A stretch of DNA of 64,000 bases, taken from the NCBI GenBank assembly GCA_038123715.1, contig JAYPAN010000004.1, forward strand, positions 1-64,000, given 5' to 3'. This stretch comes from JAYPAN01 sp038123715 (GTDB lineage Bacteria > Pseudomonadota > Alphaproteobacteria > RS24). The notes under the pieces were generated by a model, which worked only from the letters and a program-made list of their open reading frames with translations, did no database searches and was not told the origin of the DNA. Below are positions 16,165 to 24,690 of the stretch, piece after piece; position 1 is the first letter of the stretch; each line of letters begins with the position of its first letter. The translations under genes were made by a program, and so were the position numbers.

Positions 16165-17603
16165 TCAGCCGGGGTCTGGTCGGAGAAAAAATCTTCGAGG
16201 AAAAATGCCGCCAAGTCTGACCGGTTGTTGAGTCCGGATTTGGCGTATATGGCACCGGCTTGTTGGCGGACGGTTCGTTCGCTTTTTTCGCGCGCATCCG
16301 CCATTTCTTTAAAGGATAAGCCTTTCAGCAGCATCCACCCGATTTCCGCCTCAGCCGGGGTCAAGCCCCATTCGGTGAAACTTTCATTGATGTGCGTCGC
16401 GGCTTCAGAATGGGTCTGATCCAATTGCGCGCGCACCCTATCCGCATCCGAGCGGGCGGCATTTAGTTCGCGTGCCATGCCTTGTTCGCGCCAATTATTG
16501 CGATAGCGTTGCCATATCAGCAAGGCTAATAGGCCGAGCGCCAGCAAAACCGAAATAATCGCCCAAAGATATTGACGCATCATGACGGAGGCAAAGCGGT
16601 CAGCCGCATTGGCGTCCTCAGCCTGTGCGGCAGCGCGGGTCATGTCACGGCTGACGGCGTTTTTCTCATCTTGCAGAAAAGCGGTGAAGGCTGTCGGCGC
16701 CAGCCAAGCAGATTCCCATCCATATCTGCGGGTTTCTGCTTTCCATATATCGCTTTTGGTCATTTGGCGAAACACGGCTTCGAGATGATTTTGCTGCTCC
16801 AATGTAATGGCAGATGAGGCGAAAACGCCACGCCAATCGCCATTTGTGAATTGCAACCCGAAATCTGCCAAGGGTGGCGCAGCTATACCATCGAGATAAG
16901 TGTCGCCGGCCACGGCGATAATACGCACCCGACCCAATTCCGCATATTCGGCAATTTCCTCATAGGAGGACACATTGATTGCATTGTCGATTTCCAGAAA
17001 TCGTTTCACAGCGGCAGTGCCGCCGCCCGGCGTCGGCACATAGCGCATTTGGTCACGCGGATAGCCCAATTGGTCAGCTATCGCCCAAATCAACATTTCA
17101 TCTATGCTGCCCGATGAGCCGCCTGTCCACGGCAAAGCCTCGGCGTTGGGCATGTTCATAGCTTCCACCAAATCGCCAAAATCTCGGATGAAACTGTCTT
17201 CTCGAACGGCCAGAACAATGCGGGGACGGGTCAATCTGGCAATCGGTGTCACATCATCCAATGACACCACAGAATTATTGAAGAAAGCGGCTCCGACCAC
17301 TGTCCGTCCGCCAATAAAAACAGCAGACGGATCATTGCGGCGCGACTCGATAAAATTGGCCAAGGCTATCAGGCCACCGGCGCCGGGCAAGCGAACGATA
17401 TTGACGGTTTCGGCAAGGCCGGAGGCGACAAGCGCGCGCCGCAACGCCTGACCCGATTTGTCAAACCCGCCCTCCGGATTGCCGGGAACGTAAATTGTGA
17501 GATTAGCCATTTTGGCACTATCGGAGGCCATCGCCCCCGGATTTGTCAGCAAGGGCAAGGCCATGAAAAATAACACCAGAAATATATGCCTGCAGAGTGT
17601 CAT
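16161..17603 (-). CDS. Membrane-anchored LuxR-type regulator with a TctC-like periplasmic sensor domain
   Basis: 480 residues from the ATG at 17601-17603, preceded by TTGGGGGAAAT. Order of parts: a signal/anchor helix (residues ~1-25); a Bug/TctC-like domain (~35-320; LTIYVPGNPEGGFDKSG, LPGAGGLIAL, WTGGSSGSIDE); one membrane helix (~345-365; WAIISVLLALGLLALLIWQ); a coiled-coil linker (~370-405); and a C-terminal LuxR/GerE helix-turn-helix (GLTPAEAEIGWMLLKGLSF..SERTVRQQAGAIYAKSGL). It would read the ligand in the periplasm and bind DNA directly, with no histidine kinase. Neighbouring tct genes make tricarboxylates the likely signal. The fusion is seen directly; the signalling mechanism is inferred. 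Confidence 0.88.
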   Translation of the reverse strand: MTLCRHIFLVLFFMALPLLTNPGAMASDSAKMANLTIYVPGNPEGGFDKSGQALRRALVASGLAETVNIVRLPGAGGLIALANFIESRRNDPSAVFIGGRTVVGAAFFNNSVVSLDDVTPIARLTRPRIVLAVREDSFIRDFGDLVEAMNMPNAEALPWTGGSSGSIDEMLIWAIADQLGYPRDQMRYVPTPGGGTAAVKRFLEIDNAINVSSYEEIAEYAELGRVRIIAVAGDTYLDGIAAPPLADFGLQFTNGDWRGVFASSAITLEQQNHLEAVFRQMTKSDIWKAETRRYGWESAWLAPTAFTAFLQDEKNAVSRDMTRAAAQAEDANAADRFASVMMRQYLWAIISVLLALGLLALLIWQRYRNNWREQGMARELNAARSDADRVRAQLDQTHSEAATHINESFTEWGLTPAEAEIGWMLLKGLSFKEMADAREKSERTVRQQAGAIYAKSGLNNRSDLAAFFLEDFFSDQTPAD

Positions 17604-17781
17604 ATTTCCCCCAAAAGGAACCTTATATTGAAAAACAAAGAGTGCCAAGATGATAGCGTTAGCGCGTGTGGGGCGAACAGTCATAAGTCATTTGTCTTGG
17701 TTTGCCGATTTGGCGGCCTTCATGGCTTGGAAGGTTATAGCGATTGCGCTATTTTTTGTGGCCCAAATAGGAGTCGCATCA
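17604..17781. promoter_or_regulatory. Divergent intergenic region between the regulator and the ModA-like lipoprotein
   Basis: 178 bases between two divergent starts. An open frame extends upstream of 17782 on the plus strand, but no ribosome site supports it. No clear promoter motif could be assigned. It is a natural place for autoregulation by the LuxR-type protein. Confidence 0.4.
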
Positions 17782-18585
17782 ATGAAAATCAGCCTGCCCA
17801 ATTTTCGGTTTTGTTTTCCTGTCTTATTGGCTATGGCGCTTTCAGCTTGCGCTGGCAAGCCACCGTCAACCATTCATGTGATGAGTTCGGGAGGGTTCAC
17901 CGCGGCTTATAAGGTGCTGGGGCCAATGTTTGAAAAGGAAACCGGAATCCTCCTGGTCACCGCTTATGGCGCATCCGGCGGTGGGGCGCCCGATTCAATA
18001 CCGGAACGTTTAAAGCGTGGTGAATATGCCGATGTTGTAATTTTATCACAGCGTGGTTTGGGCAATATTACCAAAGCGGGGCATGTTGACCCGGCCAGCC
18101 ATGTTGATTTGGCGCGCTCCGGCATTGGCATGGCCGTCTTGGCGGGCGCGGCGCAACCGGATATAAGCACGACCAAGGCGTTTGTTACCGCCATGCGCGA
18201 CGCGGCGTCTATTGGCTATTCGGCCAGTGCTAGCGGCACATATTTGTCAAAAAAGCTGTTTCCCAAGCTGGGTATATGGGATGAGATTCGTGGCAAATCC
18301 ACCCGGGTCATCAGCGAGCGCGTCGGCGCTGTCGTCGCGCGCGGCGATGTTGAAATCGGCTTTCAGCAAATCAGTGAAATCTTACCGATTGCGGGTATTG
18401 ATTATGTCGGGCCGCTGCCTGACGCGATTCAAAAAATTACCATTTTCTCAACCGGCCTGACGCGCGGCGGCAATAAAATGCTGGGGCAGAGGCTTATCGA
18501 CTATCTGTCAGCCACCGATAAAATTGAGCTTATTGATGCCACCGGGCTTGATGCGGTTGCCAAGGATTTAGTGGAAAATAGGTAA
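17782..18585 (+). CDS. ModA-fold periplasmic lipoprotein, candidate aconitate isomerase
   Basis: 267 residues from the ATG at 17782 (AATAGGAG upstream). A signal peptide ends in a lipobox (LSAC at ~21-24). The rest resembles molybdate-type solute-binding proteins (IHVMSSGGFTAAYKVLGPMFEKETG; GEYADVVILS; IGFQQISEI). No modB/modC genes are adjacent, and the setting is a tricarballylate/tricarboxylate locus. A bacterial aconitate isomerase (cis/trans-aconitate) described from Pseudomonas belongs to this same fold and is of similar size, so isomerisation of trans-aconitate is a reasonable hypothesis. An orphan binding protein feeding the Tct system is the alternative. Confidence 0.65.
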   Translation: MKISLPNFRFCFPVLLAMALSACAGKPPSTIHVMSSGGFTAAYKVLGPMFEKETGILLVTAYGASGGGAPDSIPERLKRGEYADVVILSQRGLGNITKAGHVDPASHVDLARSGIGMAVLAGAAQPDISTTKAFVTAMRDAASIGYSASASGTYLSKKLFPKLGIWDEIRGKSTRVISERVGAVVARGDVEIGFQQISEILPIAGIDYVGPLPDAIQKITIFSTGLTRGGNKMLGQRLIDYLSATDKIELIDATGLDAVAKDLVENR

Positions 18586-18744
18586 TGAGGCGCGTCCAGC
18601 CCTTTTGCGCCACCTTATTGCAAAAGCGCGGCGCAACTTCCATGTGTTATTGGTTTCCGGCCAAAGGCGATTTTTTCAAATCAGCTCAATTTACATGCGC
18701 TTCGCTCACTGTTTAGCGGCACTTATTATTAGTTGAGGTTTTTT

Positions 18745-19794
18745 ATGACAATCACGCAATCTGCGCCCGACACGACACATAAATTACACGGCATGCTTAT
18801 GTCGCCGTTTTCGATGAAGTTGCGAGCTTACCTGCGGTATCGCCGCATCCCCTTTCAGTGGTGCAATAATGCGCGCGCGCATGAAATCGCCATGACGAAA
18901 GTCAGCACCTATATGGTACCGGTGATTGAATACCCCGACGGCACATTCGAGAATGATTCAACGCCAATCATCGATAAGTTTGAAGAGAATATTGCTGCGC
19001 GCCGCACGGAACCTGAGAATGAAGCAGACGCCTTTCTCGCTTACTTGATAGAAGACTTCGCAGACGAATGGTTGCTCTGGCCCTTCTTTATGCATCGTTG
19101 GCGCTTGGAGGCAGACCAAAAATACAACAGCCAGTGGATTCTCTATGAGGCGCTGCAGGGCCATGTCCTCGATGATGATTTTGCGGCTCAGAGTGAATTT
19201 TGGGCCAGTCGTCAATTGAAAGGCCTGAAATTGCTTTGTGGCAGTCCCGATTATGACGCATTACTCGACGACAGTCTGCAAACGTTTTTGGGCATTATGG
19301 AAAATGCCGTATCAAGCAGACTATTTTTTTTTGGTTCGCGCCCGTCTCGTGCTGAGATTGCGATTTACGGGATACTCTCTCAAGAAATACAGGATCTCTC
19401 AGCTTCTTCATTTATGTATGAGAAGTATAGATTCACGACGCGCTGGGTAAGCATGATTGACGACCTGAGTGGCGTGGAGGGAGAATGGGAACCTCTAAGC
19501 ACCGATAGAGAAAAACTTTTGGCGTCACCGGTAGCAGAAATACTGGAGCTAAGCGGGAAATACCATTTGCCGTTATTGCTTGCCAATGAAACAGCTCTCG
19601 CCAATGGCGAGGGTGTATTTTCCTTTGATATCGATGGCACTAAGTTCACGCGCAATTCCCACCTTCGCCATGCAACTTGTTTGCCCGCGCTGCGAAAACG
19701 CTACGCTCAGCTTTCCGGAGAGTCAAAGTGCGCGCTTAAAACCGTTTTGGAAAAATCGAACTGCTTGATGTATCTGGCCGATCATGCCGCGTAG
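18745..19794 (+). CDS. Glutathione S-transferase-like protein
   Basis: 349 residues from the ATG at 18745 (TTGAGG upstream). The N-terminus has a thioredoxin-like GST layout: LHGMLMSPFSMKLRAYLRYRRIPFQW, then VPVIEYPDGTFENDSTPIIDKFEE, which carries the cis-Pro and the Glu/Asp-Ser glutathione contact. A helical C-terminal GST domain follows (ADEWLLWPFFMHRW). The C-terminal ~80 residues extend beyond a usual GST of 200-230 residues. Eukaryotic-type relatives of this extended shape exist, but the substrate is unknown. The 150 bases before it show no feature I can name. Confidence 0.7.
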   Translation: MTITQSAPDTTHKLHGMLMSPFSMKLRAYLRYRRIPFQWCNNARAHEIAMTKVSTYMVPVIEYPDGTFENDSTPIIDKFEENIAARRTEPENEADAFLAYLIEDFADEWLLWPFFMHRWRLEADQKYNSQWILYEALQGHVLDDDFAAQSEFWASRQLKGLKLLCGSPDYDALLDDSLQTFLGIMENAVSSRLFFFGSRPSRAEIAIYGILSQEIQDLSASSFMYEKYRFTTRWVSMIDDLSGVEGEWEPLSTDREKLLASPVAEILELSGKYHLPLLLANETALANGEGVFSFDIDGTKFTRNSHLRHATCLPALRKRYAQLSGESKCALKTVLEKSNCLMYLADHAA

Positions 19795-19904
19795 AGAGTC
19801 CGACCTGCAGTTTGAGCCATTTTCAATTTCCTCAAACAATAACGCCTGAAGGTCAATCACTTATTTCTCGTGACACGGTACTGATGGCACGCCCGCAAAT
19901 TGCG

Positions 19905-20444
19905 CTAGGTCAGCCCGACCCCGCCAAGCACGCCGTGAAACCGGTAGAGCAGCCAGTAAAGCCCAAGCCCGCCAATAATGGCAACGCCATCTCGATAGGC
20001 CGGTTGCTTTTTAGGAAGTTTCGCCGCCAGTGAGAAGCGCCGATAAATCGCATAGCCGCCAAAGGTGACGAATATAATGGTCGAGGTTAAATCGCCATTG
20101 GCCAAAAGGTGGAGCAGCGCCCAAACAATGATTCCGGTAAGCATTGGATGTTTAACATAGCGGCCAATGTTTCCGGGAATATTGCCCGCGACAATCAATA
20201 TGGTCGCAACAGGCATCAGATAAAGCGCCAGCTCATGCGCGGCTGGCAGCGGCAACCATAATTGCTGATAGCTGGCCTGCTGATAGCCCAAAACAATCAT
20301 GACCAGGCTTATGACCGACAAAATGGTCACAATTGCCTCATAGGCATGAGCGCCGCCAAGGGCTTCAATTTTTCCACGATATCCCAATACCGAAATAAGA
20401 TGGCTGCCCAAAAATAAAATGCAGCCCGCAATCAAAAGCGCCAT
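19905..20444 (-). CDS. NnrU family integral membrane protein
   Basis: 179 residues from the ATG at 20442-20444, chosen for GGGGGGCGAC just upstream. Five to six membrane helices. The segment NIGRYVKHPMLTGIIVWALLHLLANGDL is the NnrU/isoprenylcysteine-methyltransferase-like signature, with the conserved R-x-x-x-HP. NnrU was named for nitric-oxide-related clusters, but many alphaproteobacterial copies stand alone, as here, and the real activity is not settled. Confidence 0.85.
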   Translation of the reverse strand: MALLIAGCILFLGSHLISVLGYRGKIEALGGAHAYEAIVTILSVISLVMIVLGYQQASYQQLWLPLPAAHELALYLMPVATILIVAGNIPGNIGRYVKHPMLTGIIVWALLHLLANGDLTSTIIFVTFGGYAIYRRFSLAAKLPKKQPAYRDGVAIIGGLGLYWLLYRFHGVLGGVGLT

Positions 20445-20645
20445 GTCGCCCCCCAAAGTCCGTTGGCCCGAAACCATTAAGCCAGACCCAGAATAGCCGC
20501 CCCTCTGGCCGGGTCTATTATTATTTATTGATATCGCTCAGTTTTTCTGGCGGCGGAGCCGGTGGCCGGTGGCGCAAATGATTTGGGTTTTTAAGAACTC
20601 ATCCGCGCGCTGGCTTGTTCAATTATCGGATTTGAGGCCTGTGAT

Positions 20646-20780
20646 ATGATGAAAAAATGCGTCGCTGTCGTTTTTATTTCTCTTTTTGCCGCAAGCTGCG
20701 CCGACCAAGGCTTTAAGCGGCCAAAAGAAGAAACCTATAAAATACCCGAATATGTCACCGGTGAAATCACCGTGAATTGA
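20646..20780 (+). CDS. 44-residue lipoprotein, too short for usual gene callers
   Basis: Two ATGs in a row at 20646 follow TTTGAGG. The peptide begins with MMKKC, a hydrophobic run and a lipobox (FAASC), then 26 mostly polar residues ending VTGEITVN. Lipobox, ribosome site and stop before the next convergent gene all support a real small lipoprotein. It resembles the tiny entericidin- or YgdI-type lipoproteins only in size and layout. No homology is claimed. Confidence 0.6.
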   Translation: MMKKCVAVVFISLFAASCADQGFKRPKEETYKIPEYVTGEITVN

Positions 20781-20824
20781 GGCGCGGCGCACGCTTGCGC
20801 GACCACGCCTCTTTATTATGCCGT

Positions 20825-21415
20825 TTACCCATGCTTGCCGGATGACCAGCCCATGGCTGCCAAATGGCTTTCGGCAAAAGCCAGAGGGCTGTCTTCAAGG
20901 CTTGTGGCCAGCGTGTCATTCCAGCGATTGAGAAAACCGAAAGCGGCGACAACGGCGATGATTTCGGCGATTTCGGCATCACTGAAATGCGCGCGGGCAG
21001 CCTCGAAATGGCGCGCCTCAGCCGCATTTGGCACACTCGCGCCAGCTTGCGCCAAGGCCAAGGCGGCGCGCTCGGCTTCGGTGAAGGCCGGGTCGGTTTC
21101 ATAGGCCCACAGCTTCTCGATTTTTTCCGCCGTCACGCCATGATTGTGCGCGCCATGGGCGGTATGCGCCTGACAATAGCGGCAGCCCGCCGTCGCCGAA
21201 GCAATATGCGCCACCATTTGCCGCAAGCCCGGCGCCAATAATGCGCCCGGTCCCATAAGCGGCGCCATCAGCGCCAGAAAACCGCGCAACACTTCCGGTC
21301 GGTGCGCCATGATTTTCAGCGAATTGGCCTCAAAGCCCATAATGGCGGCAGACAGGCTCAGCTCCTCGGCCAGTTCTTCGAGATTTTCCGGCGGTGCGGG
21401 TGATAAATGTGCCAT
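20825..21415 (-). CDS. Carboxymuconolactone decarboxylase/AhpD-like peroxidase-related protein
   Basis: 196 residues; AAAGGAGACAGG before the ATG. The core motif ATAGCRYCQAHTAHGAH contains the CxxC and downstream His of AhpD-type alkylhydroperoxidases. The repeated helical layout (EIIAVVAAFGFLNRWNDTLA) is typical of the family. A role in peroxide defence or thiol-disulfide exchange is likely. It lies 12 bases downstream of the thioesterase gene and is probably co-transcribed with it. Confidence 0.85.
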   Translation of the reverse strand: MAHLSPAPPENLEELAEELSLSAAIMGFEANSLKIMAHRPEVLRGFLALMAPLMGPGALLAPGLRQMVAHIASATAGCRYCQAHTAHGAHNHGVTAEKIEKLWAYETDPAFTEAERAALALAQAGASVPNAAEARHFEAARAHFSDAEIAEIIAVVAAFGFLNRWNDTLATSLEDSPLAFAESHLAAMGWSSGKHG

Positions 21416-21427
21416 GTCCTGTCTCCT

Positions 21428-21943
21428 TTATTTCTTGTCGGTCTTTTCTTCACGCTTTTTCAGCGTCACGAAATTGGCGGTTGACGAGCCGGTCGCCAGC
21501 AAGCGGCCTTCGCTGTCATAAAGCTCACCCTCGACAAAGCCGACCGATTTGCCACGCCGGATGACGCGACCCACACAATAAAGCCGCCCCGGCCGCGCCG
21601 GTGACAACATGGAGACTTTAATCTCAAGTGTCGGGCTGATTTGCCCCCAATCAAGATTAAGGCCAATGGCGAACGCCATGGCATCATCAAGAAAAGCGGC
21701 AACATTGCCACCCTGAATGCCGCCCCATTTATTGCACAGCGCATCGCTGGCATTAAACGCCATTTCAACAATACCAGCCTGTTTGTTCACAGCCAGCAAT
21801 TCCAACCCCAAATGCGCCGATGTCGGTGATGGTTTGGCGTGCGCCGATTTCACATTGGGCGGCCAGTCTTCAACATTGGTGGTGAAGCCGTCGCGCGCTG
21901 TGCCGATTGTGTCGATTATATTGTCTGAATTCGTCTCGGCCAT
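21428..21943 (-). CDS. PaaI-type hotdog-fold acyl-CoA thioesterase
   Basis: 171 residues from the ATG at 21941-21943 (GGGGAGGCAGG upstream). The hotdog segment CNKWGGIQGGNVAAFLDDAMAFAIGLN has the H/N-x-x-G-x-x-x-D layout of the PaaI subgroup with Asn/Gln in place of the usual His. ARPGRLYCVGRVIRRGKSVGFVEGELYD completes the sheet. It hydrolyses acyl- or aryl-CoA esters; the substrate is unknown. It is the first gene of a pair with the AhpD-like protein. Confidence 0.8.
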   Translation of the reverse strand: MAETNSDNIIDTIGTARDGFTTNVEDWPPNVKSAHAKPSPTSAHLGLELLAVNKQAGIVEMAFNASDALCNKWGGIQGGNVAAFLDDAMAFAIGLNLDWGQISPTLEIKVSMLSPARPGRLYCVGRVIRRGKSVGFVEGELYDSEGRLLATGSSTANFVTLKKREEKTDKK

Positions 21944-22044
21944 CGCCTGCCTCCCCAAGTAAACGCATCCGACGCCCGCGCGCCGCAACGCCAAACGATA
22001 AACAGGCTCTGGCTGGCTGGCAAGTCGCGTGATAAAGTTTTGTT

Positions 22045-22521
22045 ATGACACAGGCTTCCGATATGAGCTGGCTGCTGCCACCGCAATTTTGTCAGGACAT
22101 TGAAGTGCGCGATGCCGATATTGATGATTTCGGCCATGTGAACAATGTTGTCTATCTTGGCTGGATGGCGCGGGTCGCTTGGGCAGCGTCAAAATCTGTC
22201 GGCTTTGACTTTGCGCGTTATGAAAGCCTTGATTGCGGCTTTGTTGTCACCCGCCATGAGATTGACTATCGCCGCGCCGCCATGCCCGGCGATACAGTGG
22301 CGGTGGCGACCTGGATTGCCCGCAATGATGGTCGCTTGCGCCTGCGCCGCCGGTTTCAAATGGTCGCGCATAAGACAGGCGAAACGCTGGCTTTCGGGCT
22401 GACCGATTTTGCCTGCATGAAATTGTCCAATGGCCGTGCCTGCCGCATGCCGGATGTTTTTGCCAAGGGCTATGCGGTGGACGCCAAGGCCGAGGCGGCG
22501 TTTACCGCCGCACTTGATTGA
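22045..22521 (+). CDS. YbgC/FadM-type 4-hydroxybenzoyl-CoA thioesterase family protein
   Basis: 158 residues. IEVRDADIDDFGHVNNVVYLGWM carries the catalytic Asp and the GHVNN motif of the 4HBT/YbgC family, and HEIDYRRAAMPGDTVAVATWI the second strand signature. It hydrolyses acyl-CoA. It is divergent from the PaaI-type gene, so two different hotdog thioesterases sit back to back with about 100 bases between them. Confidence 0.85.
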   Translation: MTQASDMSWLLPPQFCQDIEVRDADIDDFGHVNNVVYLGWMARVAWAASKSVGFDFARYESLDCGFVVTRHEIDYRRAAMPGDTVAVATWIARNDGRLRLRRRFQMVAHKTGETLAFGLTDFACMKLSNGRACRMPDVFAKGYAVDAKAEAAFTAALD

Positions 22522-22539
22522 TATGTCATTGACCCTTGC

Positions 22540-23220
22540 TCATGGCGCGAGGCGATAACCGCCTTCCTCCGTTAACAGCAATTGCGGCACTGACGGGTCA
22601 ATCTCAATTTTCTGGCGCAGGCGGTAAATATGGGTTTCCAGCGTATGCGTGGTGACGCCGGCATTATAGCCCCAGACTTCATGCAGCAGATTTTCGCGCG
22701 AGACGGGCGGGCCATCGGCGCGATAGAGAAAGCGCAATATATTGCTTTCCTTTTCGGTCAAGCGAATCCGCTCGCCATTATTCTGGGTGAGGATTTTCAG
22801 CGCCGGTTTGAATTCATAGGGGCCGATTTTCAGCACCGCCGAGTCGCTGTTTTCATATTGGCGCAAATGCGCCCTTATGCGCGCCAGCAATACACCGAAT
22901 TTGAACGGCTTGGTGACATAATCATTAGCACCGGCATGAAGGCCAAGAATCGTATCCGCCTCCGAGCTGGCGCCGGTCAACATGATGATTGGCGCAACAA
23001 TTTTCTGCTTACGCATGATTTTGCAGGTTTCGCGGCCATCCTGGTCGGGCAGGCCGACATCGAGCAGAATAAGGTCGAAGCTCTCCTCCCGACAGCGCGC
23101 CAAACCGTCCGCCGCCGTATCGGCAAAGACCAGCACAAACTCCTCATGCAAAGCGAATTGCTCTTCCAGCGCTTCGCCCAGCACAGTATCATCTTCAACC
23201 ACAAGGATTTTATGCTGCAT
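22540..23220 (-). CDS. OmpR-family response regulator, orphan
   Basis: 226 residues from the ATG at 23218-23220 (GAGGTTG upstream). Receiver domain with the acidic pair at 10-11 (EDD), phospho-acceptor Asp54 in LILLDVGLP, Thr in MLTGA and Lys in VTKPF. The C-terminal winged helix (LTEKESNILRFLYR..VSRENLLHEVWGYNAGVTTHTLETHIYRLRQKI) is typical. No histidine kinase gene is nearby. It diverges from an L,D-transpeptidase gene about 100 bases away, so control of cell-wall genes is a possible job. Confidence 0.9.
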   Translation of the reverse strand: MQHKILVVEDDTVLGEALEEQFALHEEFVLVFADTAADGLARCREESFDLILLDVGLPDQDGRETCKIMRKQKIVAPIIMLTGASSEADTILGLHAGANDYVTKPFKFGVLLARIRAHLRQYENSDSAVLKIGPYEFKPALKILTQNNGERIRLTEKESNILRFLYRADGPPVSRENLLHEVWGYNAGVTTHTLETHIYRLRQKIEIDPSVPQLLLTEEGGYRLAP

Positions 23221-23324
23221 GGACAACCTCGTATATTGCGTGTTGCCCAGCATATAGGGGCGATGGGCGGAGTTGAACCCCCAGATTGCCGGGCGCGGCA
23301 AAAGGGCAGCGATATGGATAGGCC

Positions 23325-23861
23325 ATGACCAAGGGCGACACTAGTGAGGATATTATCGTGCGCGGCACGGGTGAGGGGCATCTTGCCACGCTCAGTTTTG
23401 GGGAATTGAGTGCCAAATGCGCGCTTGGCGCAGCAGGCATCACCGAGCAAAAGACAGAGGGCGACAAAGCAACACCGGCAGGGCGGCTGGCTTTGCGCCG
23501 CCTTTGGTATCGCCCCGACCGCGCGGCGCGTCCGCAAACCGGTCTGCCGGTCAGCGAAATCCGCCAAAATCTCGGCTGGTCGGACGACAGCGCCGACCCG
23601 GATTATAACCGCCTTGTGGGCCTACCGCATGGGTTTGGCCATGAGAAACTGTGGCGCGATGACGGGCTGTATGATTTATTTATTGAGCTGGGCTGGAATG
23701 ACACCGCGCCGCAAGCGGGCTTGGGCAGCGCGATTTTTATGCATCTTGAGAAGAATGATTTTCAGCCGACATTGGGCTGTGTGGCGATTGCGCGCGACAC
23801 CATGATGGCCTTGCTGCCGCATTTATCGGCGGCGCATTTTATCCGCATTGAAAAAGCCTAA
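23325..23861 (+). CDS. L,D-transpeptidase (YkuD domain) family protein
   Basis: 178 residues. GDKATPAGRLALRR is the usual substrate-loop motif, and GSAIFMHL..FQPTLGCVAIARD holds the catalytic His and Cys of the YkuD domain. There is no obvious signal peptide, which is common for this subgroup. It cross-links or remodels peptidoglycan stem peptides. It converges with yggS and overlaps its stop codon by 3 bases. Confidence 0.85.
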   Translation: MTKGDTSEDIIVRGTGEGHLATLSFGELSAKCALGAAGITEQKTEGDKATPAGRLALRRLWYRPDRAARPQTGLPVSEIRQNLGWSDDSADPDYNRLVGLPHGFGHEKLWRDDGLYDLFIELGWNDTAPQAGLGSAIFMHLEKNDFQPTLGCVAIARDTMMALLPHLSAAHFIRIEKA

Positions 23862-24565
23862 TCGCGCGGCCCGAAAATTTGCGTGCCGAGCCTGATATGG
23901 CTGGCGCCCTGATGTATCGCGGTTTCAAAATCACCACTCATGCCCATAGAGCAATGCGCCAGCCCATGCGTGTCGGCCAGTTTGCGGAGCAACGCAAAAT
24001 GCGGCGCAGGCGCATCATCCACGGGCGGCAGGCACATCAGCCCCTCCGGCTGCAAATCATAGCTTTCGCGGCAAAGCTGCAAAAAATCGGCCAGCTCATG
24101 CGGCGCGATGCCGGATTTTTGCGGCTCCTCGCCCGTATTGACCTGCACATAAAGGCGCGGGAAAGGCGCATCAGGCTGGCGGTCGCGGGCGCGCGCCAGC
24201 GCAGCGGCCAATTTCGGGCGGTCGAGCGTTTCAATCACATCAAACAGCGCCACCGCCTCCTCAACCTTATTGGTCTGCAACGGGCCAATCAAATGCAGTT
24301 CAATGTCTTTGGCCTCCTTGGGCGCATATTTGGCGGCAAAGGCGCGCAATTGCGGCCATTTGGCCGCCGCTTCCTGCACACGATTTTCACCAAACACGCA
24401 ATGGCCAAGGGCAATTACCGGCTCAATTGCTGCGACCGGCTTGGTTTTTGATACGGCCACCAATGTCACCGCATCCGCCGCGCACCCTGCCTGTTCGGCG
24501 GCACGCGCCATTTTCGCCTGTATGTCTGAAAGGCGCTTGGCGGGGGAAATTATCGGCTCACTCAT
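23858..24565 (-). CDS. YggS/PROSC family pyridoxal-phosphate homeostasis protein
   Basis: 235 residues from the ATG at 24563-24565; a TTG one codon earlier is possible. The PLP-binding Lys is in VAVSKTKPVAAIE. IHLIGPLQTNKVEEAV (here ELHLIGPLQTNK), VQVNTGEEPQKSGI and CSMGMSGDFETAIHQGASHIRLGTQIFG are full-length family signatures. It buffers free PLP in the cytoplasm. About 125 bases upstream (24566-24690) hold no recognisable gene. Confidence 0.92.
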   Translation of the reverse strand: MSEPIISPAKRLSDIQAKMARAAEQAGCAADAVTLVAVSKTKPVAAIEPVIALGHCVFGENRVQEAAAKWPQLRAFAAKYAPKEAKDIELHLIGPLQTNKVEEAVALFDVIETLDRPKLAAALARARDRQPDAPFPRLYVQVNTGEEPQKSGIAPHELADFLQLCRESYDLQPEGLMCLPPVDDAPAPHFALLRKLADTHGLAHCSMGMSGDFETAIHQGASHIRLGTQIFGPRD

Positions 24566-24690
24566 CAACTCATTTGCTCACAGGGTCGCTTGGACAATAT
24601 GCGGTTTTCAACATTTATTCCGGCAAGACCGGCAGCATGGCGCGCTTCAAGGCTTGCCTGTCGCGCCATGTCGCGCCAAGCTAGGCGTTC

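Noticed and set aside
17782..18585. Molybdate ABC transporter binding protein
   Set aside because: No permease or ATPase gene adjoins it, and the neighbourhood concerns tricarboxylates. The fold alone does not prove molybdate binding.
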